Below, piece by piece: positions 1-9,204 of a DNA stretch of 64,000 bases. The notes beneath the pieces are model-generated. The model saw only the letters and a program-made list of their open reading frames with translations, did no database searches and was not told the origin of the DNA. A program made the translations under genes and the position numbers. The stretch is from Meandrina meandrites. Lineage: Eukaryota > Cnidaria > Anthozoa > Scleractinia > Meandrinidae. The stretch spans positions 29,494,626 through 29,558,625 of the forward strand of contig OY855906.1 of the NCBI GenBank assembly GCA_963693305.1, in the 5' to 3' direction. How positions within the stretch are numbered: position 1 is the first letter of the stretch; each line of letters begins with the position of its first letter.

Positions 1-2648
1 GATCGCTAGATAGAGTATTAGTAACTGCAGACATCATTGCAGGCTACCCCAGATTTTTAACAGGTATTTCTAAAGAAAAATTGACTGCGGTAATTTTTTG
101 AATTATCTGATCTTGATTTCGTACAAAGGTAAAGGTTAGATATTATAACAGCCGGTTTATATCACCGTGCCAGTTTCGATCTCATTGACTTTTTAAACAG
201 CACTAGCAAGAGCACGTTTACTTTAGTCAGAAAGTTCGTCAGAGTTTTATGACACATTTACTAGAGACTTACCTTGGCAATCCACGCCATTTCCAGTGTA
301 GCCAGTTTTGCAGGTACATTGGAATGAACGTGGTATATCCACACAGACTGCGTTTAACGAACAGTTATGACTACCGTCGATGCATTTCTTGATTTCTTAG
401 AAGTAGATATATATTGTATTGTATTAGATGTGGATATTTATTGCACTGCAGATGTACTTGTATTGTAATTCTTAAAGGAATAGAGTCCCGATTAGTGGGC
501 CTTTAAAGGTGTGCTAGAAGCTTTGACACTTAAACAAAGTTTATGATGATTATCTACAAGACGTATGGTTGTTTCAATAATGAACTGAAACAGAAAATCA
601 ATTTTATTAAATATGAAAGTATTTCAAATCAGTAATCATTGTGTTGTGTAATAGTAACAGCCCTTACCAAATTGACATTTATCTCCATGGTAACCTTGAG
701 GACAAACACATCTGTATCCTTGATCACCAAACCCCACTTGACATGTCGAGTGGTTCGCGCAAGGGCTGCTATGACATGGATTCTGAAATGAAATACATTC
801 GGATTGAGAGCGCCGTGAAACTCGCTACCTTAATTAGCATTTCGACTAGAGCTGGATATAAGCTGTTTAAAGATTGCTGTGGGGAACTTTTTACCCTATT
901 ATCGTCCTCACTCCTTGTTCATTAATTAGCCAATGCTTGCGTTCTTATTTACCTGTTAACCATTACATATGTTAAATACTTCGTTTCAAGGCGATTGTGC
1001 ATTCCCTTTAGACCCACCGGAAGCAGATATTTTTCTTTGTCCCACGCTCGTGACAAATGAACATATCATCTTTATCTGTATTCATAGTGTTTAGGTTATA
1101 AAGTTAAAAAATATTATTTGAATCTGAACAGCTTTATTAGTATTTTTTTTTAAATGTTTTTTTTACCAGAACATCACGGTAGGTGTAACCCTCTCTTGTA
1201 ATAAAATCGTCACTGGACACTTGCAAGTAAGTGCGATTGTTTAACTCGCATCGTGGTGTTCCAGTTTGCATTGGGCCATAATTATAGGATACGCAGTTCG
1301 GTTCTTGGTAGCAGCGTATCTCGCACATGTCTTTGTTGCGAAGGTTCATACTTCTGATCATGTGGTTTACAAGAACCTTATCCTTGGTGTGCGGATTGAA
1401 GTTCATAATTCTGCAGTCATCTGAATGGGCTATGTTAAAAAAAATAGTAGAAAATGACATTGGTACACATTTTCCAAAAGCGAATTAACAAAGACAATGT
1501 GAGCCTCATTATATGAACTATTTTTTGGATAAACTAGAAAATTATAGCAAGTAGAAATGCGTAAGATTGTACTTGAAGGTTCCCTGATTAGGTACGGCAG
1601 GTATGCCAATGCTTTCAGAGATTTCTGTCAAAGTTAAGACAGCTAAAGCGAAATCAGGCGATAAACCCAGAATTCATTTTCACATAACATCAAATTTTGG
1701 GTATTTTCTTTTTATTGGTAAAACATGTTGCTGTTTTTCTAAAAAAGATCAGGTCTCTTGGCCGACGACTTCTTGTAGCGTATAACTGCCGAGTTATTTT
1801 GGAGATCAAGACATTCGAATTATCGATCATGCTCAAAGATTCTTCATATTCAATATGCAGGACGAAAAAAATAGGATATTTCCGTGCATTCTTAAATTTA
1901 CCACCATACCAAAAGATTAGGAAACGTGCCTTATTTTGCCCGCTACTACTCCGCGAAAAAATACAGGTCGACGATTGCGCTTTGTGTCTCCGTTTTGGTT
2001 AAAAACGTTTTGAATTTCATAAGTAAGTTTATAACGTCACGAAAATATAAAACTCTTAGTCTGAGTATAAGGAATAAGTTTGTCGTCTTAGAATAATTTC
2101 AGATACAGATGAAAATACAATTCTTTGTAAACGTTTCAGTGGTTCAACATAAGCATACCTCACCGTCTACCAAACGTATTATAAACAGCAACGAAATCGT
2201 AATAATTCTCTCCTCTTTCTATATAGTCACTGCATGTGTACAAGCAAGCGAAGAAACAAATAAATGGGTGTTCTCTCTAGATGTTTTTTTTTCACCAATT
2301 CTGATGTCTTCGGCATAAATATGTTTTTCCTTCTGATATTTGCACCCAAGCTTGTAGTTCAGTTTATGGGTCATATTAAACGACAAAAATCCTCTCTTTA
2401 CGACAAAATAATCATCTAACAAGAACCATGTATTTTTTTTTTGAATTAATAAAATATGCCTGCATACTGGCAGCAAAACTCTATAAAGAGCCGACTGATC
2501 GGTCTCTCAACGAATTTCTTTTCAATTTTCCTTTTAGCTAATGGATGTTATTGTGAAGACAGAAAGGAAAAATTCGAAATGTAGATAAACATGACTCACC
2601 TTCATTAGCTGCAGCGGTTAACAAAAATAAAATCATGAAATATGTCAT
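1..2648 (-). CDS. Gene A: secreted PAN/apple-EGF protein, 3' part beyond left edge
   Basis: Spliced by eye. The visible exons in transcription order are 2648-2600, 1429-1167, 782-668 and 395-273. All have GT donors and AG acceptors and join in frame (phases 1, 0, 1, 1). The product starts with a signal peptide, followed by a PAN/apple domain and two EGF domains. Every exon has a same-length counterpart in gene B (49, 263, 115 and 123 nt), so the missing end is expected to be the fibrinogen-related module lying left of base 1. Bases 1-180 match intron sequence of gene B near 10385-10560, which supports a tandem duplication. The protein is probably secreted. Function is unknown; the family resembles coral USOMP5-like proteins (inference). 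Confidence 0.8.
273..395 (-). CDS. Gene A exon 4: second EGF-like domain
   Basis: The acceptor is TTCTAAG and the donor GTAAGT. It encodes an EGF of calcium-binding style (IKKCIDGSHNC ... SFQCTCKTGYTGNG ... C). The exon is symmetrical phase 1-1, so it can be inserted or skipped without a frame change. The gene B copy differs by only a few residues. Confidence 0.83.
668..782 (-). CDS. Gene A exon 3: EGF-like domain
   Basis: The acceptor is TTTCAG and the donor GTAAGG. The exon encodes one six-cysteine EGF module that begins NPCHSSPC and ends with Y-R-C-V-C-P-Q-G-Y-H-G-D-K-C. It runs from phase 0 to phase 1 over 115 nt, as in genes B, D and E. Confidence 0.85.
1167..1429 (-). CDS. Gene A exon 2: PAN/apple domain
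   Basis: The exon follows acceptor ACATAG and ends before donor GTAAAA. It encodes about 87 residues. Cysteines lie in C-R-I, D-M-C-E-I-R-C and P-N-C-V-S-Y-N-Y contexts, plus a later R-C-E-L. The DMCEIRC...NCVSYNY core is the PAN_1 signature. It enters in phase 1 and leaves in phase 0. It is nearly identical to the gene B PAN exon and clearly related to those of D and E. PAN domains mediate protein or carbohydrate binding outside the cell. Confidence 0.85.
2600..2648 (-). CDS. Gene A exon 1: signal peptide
   Basis: The ATG is at 2648. It encodes MTYFMILFLLTAAANE plus one base of a Gly/Ala codon, followed by donor GTGAGT. The short hydrophobic stretch ending in small residues is a typical signal peptide. 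An in-frame ATG also lies at codon 5. The gene B counterpart has the same length and phase. Confidence 0.8.
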
Positions 2649-3454
2649 ATTTACTTTGAAGCTACAGCTGGCTTCGTTGAGATGAATTTACGGTCGAAAC
2701 CCTATTTACATGTATGTGGCGTCGATCCTTTCTGATGATTGGAATTCGTGAGAAGCTCATCTTTCGAAAGCAAAACACCTGTCATAGATTTTACAAAACA
2801 CGCTAGAAATTATTTAATTAAGAGTTCCACTCACAACGTGTGTAAAAACAATACTGCAGTATATGAATGCTTTCATAGTTATTCCTAATCACTCGGACCT
2901 ATTTGAGATGTGTTTATTCCAAGTCTTGCCTCGTTATGTTCCAAGGCTTTGAGCAACGTTTGTCGTTTGCATTTTGTTTTGTGTGTGTGTGTTTTTTTTT
3001 TCGGCTTTTAAGTTTGTCTTAGCAACTTTCAATAAGGTGTGAGCTCCCCAAATTGTTACTTATTTGTGTTGGTGCGTTTGGCTAATTGAATTCTCGCCAG
3101 GATTGGTTACCTTAGAAAAACAAACCAAAACAACAACCAAAAAAAAAAAGAAATAAATGGATGCGGTGACATACAAAAATGTCACTATGACTCTAAGGCT
3201 TGCAATATTAGTTACGAGAATACAGTTAGCAGACCAACGTATTTAAAGTTTTATCAGTTTTAATTATGAAAAAGATTCCCTAAGATAACTTTCCTTATTG
3301 ATCCTTTTTCCCGTTTATTTTGTGTTGTTGATAGACATATTGGGTTAACCGAGAAACAAGGCATTGTTAACTAGTCGATCCACGCAAAACGACTAAAATG
3401 ATTATAGAAGTGAAGCTATGCCTTCCAAATAATCTTAAATAAATCGTCTCAGTG

Positions 3455-3532
3455 AATATTAAATACAACCCTAAAGTGAGAATATTAAATGCAACCCTAA
3501 AGTGAGAATATTAAATACAACCCTAAAGTGAG
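3455..3532 (+). repeat. 26-bp tandem repeat, three units
   Basis: Three consecutive copies of a 26-bp unit beginning AATATTAAAT and ending AAAGTGAG, with one base difference in the middle unit. It is intergenic between genes A and B. Confidence 0.85.
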
Positions 3533-3755
3533 TCGAATTCCAGACTCACCCGGACGATCACACTATACGAACTATTGATATTTATTGTTGCGTCATATGC
3601 TAATTTCACAGTGAATGTTGGGTTCGCTGACGTGCTGGCCGTGTTTTTCAAATAAAAACGCCGGGAAGTCACATCAGTGGACAATGTTTATTTTTGAAAT
3701 ACTTATTTGGAATAAAACACTGGGTGTACAAGTGAAGCATCTCAATTCTTAAAGG

Positions 3756-3965
3756 AGGATGCGTGGCAGAGTGGCTTAAGGCGCTGGTGTTGTAATGCTG
3801 AGGTCCTGGGTTCAGAGCTCTGCCACTAGCTGGATTTGTTCTCGGTGGTTCCTGGTTAGCCAACTAGTTTGCATCCTGTCAGCTGGGATTTTTAACCATG
3901 TTTTGTTCATTTTAAATGTTTCTTTCCTCTGTTTCCTCTGCATACCGTTAAATTAGCTATCTCGA
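3756..3965 (+). mobile_element. tRNA-derived SINE, plus orientation
   Basis: The tRNA-like head has an A box (GTGGCAGAGTGGCTTAAGG) and a degraded B box around GGGTTCAGAGCTC. A body beginning CTGCCACTAGCTGGATTTG matches the body of the SINE at 9171-9488 on the other strand. Parts of the mid-body are missing compared with that copy. Confidence 0.7.
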
Positions 3966-3970
3966 AGCTA

Positions 3971-4391
3971 AGGCCCCGTTTACACGGCCCGGACAAATTT
4001 TTGCACGGGCGAATTTTGTTCCTGAACCGTCAGTTTACATGGATCCGTGCAAATTCTGTTACAGATGGCAGTGGTGTTTACACAGATCCTTGCAAATTTT
4101 AGACAAGTCGCGGCTTTTGAATGGATTTTTAACCTTCCTGTTGTGATTGGTTATCGCTAATGTTGTAGGCCAATCATGTTGCAGCTGACGCAGTACGCGG
4201 CAAGTCAAACATGGCGGCAGGCAAAAACTTCACGTGGTCTGATAAAGAAATTAAATTTGTTGTTACGTGCAGTTATAGACTATAAAGCAGGAAAAACAGG
4301 GGAAGGAGTTTATTGGGAAACAGTCACGAGCAAGTACGAAGACGGAATGAGAATACTGAGGAAGTGGCATAAGAATGGAAAGTATTTGTGA
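3971..4391 (+). pseudogene. Harbinger-type MYB/SANT-like protein fragment, frameshifted
   Basis: An ATG near 4211 opens MAAGKNFTWSDKEIK. A second frame then continues with LLLRAVIDYKAGKTGEGVYW and ends about 4391. Together they look like the trihelix/MYB-like DNA-binding protein that accompanies PIF/Harbinger transposases (W-S-D-x-E-I, then D-Y-K, then W-E-T-V-x-S-K-Y-E-D). A frameshift separates the halves. The upstream stretch from 3971 (GGCCCCGTTTACACGG) may be a terminal sequence; no matching right end was found. This is a decayed fragment, and the family name is an inference. Confidence 0.5.
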
Positions 4392-5194
4392 TAAATTACG
4401 ATAATGCCGGCGGTACACTAGGGCCCAAAACTGTCAGAAAAACGAGCTAAGCATTTTGCTGAATGACAGAGCTATAGCGAAACTTTGATAACACATGATT
4501 AAAGTAAACAAGAGGTTCTTGTAACTATAATGGCAGTGAAATGGGCCTGGTCTGTCCATTCTCACGCCCAGTAGTCAACGGTGAAAGGGTAAACAGCCCG
4601 TTAACAAAAAAAAAAAAATAGAAACGTAGGAAAGCCAGCGTAGAATATATTTCGAAACCATTAACAGTTGTTATGTTGTGGATCATAACTATCATTAAAG
4701 TTGAAGTGTTACTGTAACCTGCACTAGCTTTTGTGAAATTGTTATTCACCTGTATTATTTCGGAAGCAATTAATTTTGCAAAGCTTAGATTAGATAAGAT
4801 AGGGTTTTATAAATGTTTGTTTATATCTTGAAATTAGGCAATTTTGATTATTCCGTAATCCCTCATCGCGTTCTATGTTGGTCTTAAATAGAGTTTGTTA
4901 TATGCTTAGTATACTTATGAATCCTGATTTTTTAACTTTAAACTCATCAGGTAACTTTCTAATTTTGCTGTTCTATGATAACACGTTCTCGGACTGGGAA
5001 AGCACTTTCTGATCGATTCCGAAAACGTGGGGGAAAAAACTTCAATTCCGCGGGAACTCGCTGGCTGCGGGAAGTTCGGGATCTATTACAGCAGACAAAA
5101 TCTTCGGAGACTACTAGAACAGTGGACAGAACTTGGGTCCAACGTGGACTTTAATGTAATAGTGCTGGACTGTTACAAGACTATTATTTAACAC
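4392..5194. other. Intergenic, nothing recognised
   Basis: AT-rich DNA with short open frames that look accidental. It contains an A-run at 4605-4617. No splice-compatible domain exon, RNA gene or clear repeat was seen. Confidence 0.5.
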
Positions 5195-5407
5195 TTACAG
5201 TGAAACGAACTCAACCGGGGCCACCCAACGTTTTTTTAGCCAATCACGAGACAAGTTCGGAACATAAGAATTGGACTTTCTTCATCAGTGGACCAATCAC
5301 AGTAAGAGGCAAATTTAACTGCTGATAAACGAACTCAAATTCCTTTGTTTTGAGCTTGTCTTGTGACCGGCTAAAAAACGTTGAGTGGCCCACTCCTTTC
5401 ACTGTAA
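5195..5407. mobile_element. Foldback MITE, about 213 bp
   Basis: The ends are TTACAGTGAAA and TTTCACTGTAA. The arms continue inward as imperfect inverted repeats around AACGTTTTTTTAGCC on the left and GGCTAAAAAACGTT on the right. There is no coding capacity. The transposon superfamily cannot be told. Confidence 0.7.
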
Positions 5408-5830
5408 ATTTCCCAGCAAACTCAAACTCCATAATCGTAGAAAACGGGGAGTTGATGGGTATACCCTCAAACTCCTTGTTAGTAATTTCACTGAAAACCT
5501 TCCTCAATATATAGCTAAACACATGTAACGATAGACGAAATAAATGTAAACATCGTATAAAATTAAGCAAGTGTATTTATATGAGCATTTTGCCATCTAC
5601 TTCATCTCTCTGTATTAAAGGTTTGCAACTAATCCCGAGAGATTCAAATGACAATGGCGTGGCAGCCACGTTGGTGGATCAAACATGATCTATTCAACTT
5701 GAGATTCGTAACTAAGCTATGTTCATTTGCAATATTTGTTTCACTGTTTCACTGTGAAGTGGTGAATTAATTTTGACCTACAAGCAAACTGAAATCGGCT
5801 TGACTGAGCCGAAGGTCAGAATAAGCATAA

Positions 5831-6905
5831 AGGTCGCCACACACGAGGGGACTGGTCGCAGGGACCGGTCGCAGGGACCAGTCCCTGCGACCAAATCCCA
5901 TCGTGTGAACAGGCCAATTTTCGTCAAAAATCCGGTCGCAGGGACTGAATTTTGGTCCCCGAAATCGGTCCCAAGAATTCAAACTGGTTTGAATTCGTGG
6001 GACCAGTCGCAGGGACTGGTCCCCGCAATATTTTGCTTGGTCCCTCGTGTGAACAGGGTCGTGGGACTGGTCCCTGCGACCAATTAAAAATAAACCAATC
6101 GCTGATCAGCATTTTAAGCTCCCACAATTCTGCACGTTCGTGTTTGAAGATGGCGATGCCTGAACAGAGTAGTGAACAGATTGAACAGAATACTACTGAA
6201 CAGACTGGTGGCATTAATATTGAAGATTGGAGCGTCACCAGTACACGAATGGTAATTGATTCTTCGTTCATAAGAAAGCGGCAATTCTTCGTCTTGCATC
6301 ATCATCAGGAGCAACAGAGTCTTTTTCTTCGCAGCTCTCGAAGCCATTTTTACTCGATGAAAACAAAGTTCCCGCCAAATGTTCTCGCTAGCTGTCGCTA
6401 GCATGTTTTTGCGCCATTTCATGAAGAGAATGCGTGACATCCGGTTTATGTTATGCAAATTTGATCGGATGTTTTTTTCAGCTAGCCTGGAGAATACTTT
6501 ACTTTTGCAGTGTTTGATGAAATGATGCAATTTATTATTTTTTTTCAGGTATATAAACACCGAAAGGAAACCTGATATCAAAATTATAAAATACGAGCGG
6601 ATTTCGAACATTGTCAACATTCCATGTTTTTAAAACAATTGTTGAACACAGTCCAGTAAGCACGCTCAGATATGAACAATAATAGGAATAATAATAATAA
6701 TAATAATTTTCCATCTCCACAAGGTGATTATCTTGTTTTATATATTGAAAACGTCATAAATACTGCTATCTTGCTGCGAAACAGGTCCCAGCGTGTGAAC
6801 CCTTCAAGGGACTGGTCCCCGCGACTCATTCCATCGTGTAAACTCTACAGGGGACCAGTCCCTGCGACCGGTCCCTGCGACTGGTCCCCTCGTGTGTGGC
6901 GACCT
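5831..6905. mobile_element. PIF/Harbinger-type DNA element, internally reduced, TAA target duplication
   Basis: The termini are inverted repeats starting AGGTCGCCACACACGAGGGG, followed by several copies of a GGGACYRGTCGCAGGGACC-like subterminal motif at both ends. TAA flanks both sides (5828-5830 and 6906-6908), as expected of PIF/Harbinger. A minus-strand open frame inside (6114-6620) includes MASRAAKKKTLLLLMMMQ, which resembles the start of Harbinger transposases. No DDE core is present, so this is a non-autonomous deletion derivative. It also carries an (AAT)n run at 6679-6706. Confidence 0.7.
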
Positions 6906-6959
6906 TAAGTGCATGCATAAGCACAAGAAGCGTGTGTAAACTAGGTAGAAAGCATACCT

Positions 6960-7330
6960 TATTATAGGAAATTAACGCGAATTTGGAAAATTTGCGTTAA
7001 TTTAAGTCGCGTTTTCCGCGAGCGTTAATTTCCGCGTCCTTAATTTAGTGGAACGTTAATTTCCACGCCCGTAATCAAGTAGAGCGTTAATTTGGATTTT
7101 TTTAGCATTATCTTCTCCACTGGCATCGTTGGCGCTGAAAAGAGCGCTCCAAGTAGCGAGATTCATTTGGGTTTTGGCTGTTGTTAACTTGTTAACAGTG
7201 TGTTACAATAAATCTGTTCCTCTTGTCTCTACAAGTTCTGTTTATTTGTGTGGTTTCGTTAATTTCCTTCCTTTTGAAACTTTAGGACCTCTTTCGCGTT
7301 AATTTCCATTATTGGAAATACAAGTTTCTT
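6960..7330. repeat. Degenerate GCGTTAATTT-motif repeat region
   Basis: The motif GCGTTAATTT with a CCGCG/CCACG variant after it recurs at least five times between 6970 and 7310. It looks like the internal repeats of a dispersed non-coding element. No ORF or clear terminal inverted repeat was seen. Confidence 0.5.
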
Positions 7331-8072
7331 GCGAAAAACTCAGTTCTTTTTCTGGGTCACCAGACATAAGCGCGCTACGATGACGTCATCGTCAACTGGC
7401 TTGCACTCACACTGTAAACCCGCTGTCAATATTTAAGTTATATCAAGCTGCAGCCGATTGAACTTTCTCAAGCAACGGCTCCCAAAAAGATACTGTAATG
7501 GGCCCTTATAAGCTTTCTTCGTACATATCAAGCAGTCTTAAGAGCTTTCCTCAACGAATGTACACTATCATCACATCTGCCACTCCAACATTACCTAAAA
7601 ACAAAGGAGACAAAATTAGATAGTTAAACTATTTATAAAAGCAAGAAAAATTAGTCTGAAACAACTACAAGAATCAGTTTCAATTATTGTGCAACAACAT
7701 GACGTAGCGTTTTAGCAGTTCTTTAGTTAATACAGTTTTTATTAAACAGACTGTCGTTTAATCAAATTGCCATAAGAGAGCAACATTATGGCGGTCGTGA
7801 AACAAAGTTTCTCGCAGAGCAGATCTCATACTTCATGTTCAGTGTAACCCCAAAGTATTTCAAAATAAAGTTGAATCCCGATACGTCGAGCCCACACTTA
7901 ATCGAACCTCTCGCTGACTTGAACCTTGTTGATTCCCATCCAGACCATTTTCTTACTTATTTTACCCTCGATAGCTCAAACGTTTTTCGATTTCGAGTTA
8001 TCGGGATTCAACTGTAGGAGGTGCGGAAGGATACCACAATAGAGGATAATCGCAATAAGGGACATTTCTGTA
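7320..8072. repeat. 3' flank of gene B, duplicated at 3' flank of gene C
   Basis: The sequence from TTTCTTGCGAAAAACTC to the gene B stop is recognisably the same as 19558-20300 downstream of gene C. Shared blocks include AACTGGCTTGCAC, AAGCAACGGC and GAATGTACACTATCAT. It marks the downstream part of the segmental duplication that made B and C. No gene was seen in it. Confidence 0.65.
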
Positions 8073-8073
8073 T

Positions 8074-8421
8074 TTATGATGTTGGACCATTATTCGTACC
8101 ATATTGGCTCCAGATGACAGCACTGTTTAGTTTGCTGTACAAAATGCTCGGTACAGGAAGACGCTTTTCCCAAGAGCAGACAGGTTTCGTGACCAAAAAC
8201 CAACCAGAGTCATTTGGGCAGCGGTTATATCGTCTGCTGATCTCAAAGGTACGTACAGCACCAGGGATACTAAAAGCCTTTAAGTTGCTTGCGCTTTTTA
8301 GATCACTCCATGGAGATTGTACAAGGTTATTTTGTGAAAACCAGTTCAGGTTGTCTGTCCCTGCGGCATCGAACTTGAGAGAAGCCACTTCTATTCCATT
8401 TGTGTAAAGCACCACTCTTGC
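8074..8421 (-). CDS. Gene B exon 7: C-terminal fibrinogen-related segment
   Basis: Starts A-R-V-V-L-Y-T-N-G after acceptor TTGTAG. It carries W-F-S-Q-N-N-L-V-Q-S-P-W-S-D-L, then C-P-N-D-S-G-W-F and C-S-W-E. It ends ...QYGTNNGPTS with TAA at 8076-8074. A 1-nt deletion against gene C just before the end shortens the tail by about 12 residues. The DNA after the stop still resembles the gene C coding frame. Confidence 0.83.
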   Translation of the reverse strand, partial: ARVVLYTNGIEVASLKFDAAGTDNLNWFSQNNLVQSPWSDLKSASNLKAFSIPGAVRTFEISRRYNRCPNDSGWFLVTKPVCSWEKRLPVPSILYSKLNSAVIWSQYGTNNGPTS

Positions 8422-9167
8422 CTACAATCAGTAAATGAAACCGCTGGTCAACATGTAAACATGAAGAAAAAAAGAGTGTGGCATCTCCTAGAACTGTATC
8501 ATGGCGGGTATTTTAGCTCTATTTAGAACAGAAAAAAGTGATTTCCATCACAAAATACTTTGCATGACTGCTCTAACGAAATGGTCCTTTTAATCTCAAT
8601 GAAATTTGGTCTTCAGTGCAGTATCTTCATATTCGTAGCATCGCGTGCGAAAAGTTTACGAAATCACGGAAAAATATAATATTTTTGGCGAACTAGTAAC
8701 AAACCCATGACAGAATTTGGAATTGGAACGTCATCGTGACGTTATATGACGCCGTCGTCGTCACGTCACTACCATTAAACGTATTGTTTTCCTCCTTATT
8801 TGCCTTCTCAAGCCTTATTGCCAACATGCATTTATACGATTATCCTTTTAGTTATTTTAAGTATAGTTCCCGTTTTCTATTGAGAATCTTATGCTATTCA
8901 AACTTGCTGGTGTAAAAAAAAAAATTTGCGCGTGTTGTTATAGTAAAAATACGTTTTGCTCATGCAATTCACTTCTACTTACTTCTTGAGGGTTAAACGT
9001 TTGCCAGTTTTGCACAAGGCGGTTTTTGTAGTGTGCTCTGTGCGTTGATGTTGTGTCTAATGCTAAGTCGACATTTTCAGCATGCGTGTCGGATGAAGAC
9101 CAGATTTGGTCCAAAGTATCTGGAGCAGTTCTTCCTACGACTTTGAATATCATCGTCCAACCTTGAC

Positions 9168-9204
<37 letters not shown>

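Noticed and set aside
641..925. Plus-strand frame opposite gene A EGF exon (also 11507-11826)
   Set aside because: Antisense of the EGF exons; the minus strand supplies six correctly spaced cysteines and splice sites.
5767..6401. Several overlapping frames over the GGGACYGGTCGC region
   Set aside because: Caused by subterminal repeats of the Harbinger-type element; low-complexity translations without domains, apart from the possible transposase start noted.
8021..8407. Plus-strand 128-aa frame opposite gene B exon 7
   Set aside because: Antisense shadow; the minus strand shows the fibrinogen-related motifs and fits the splice chain.
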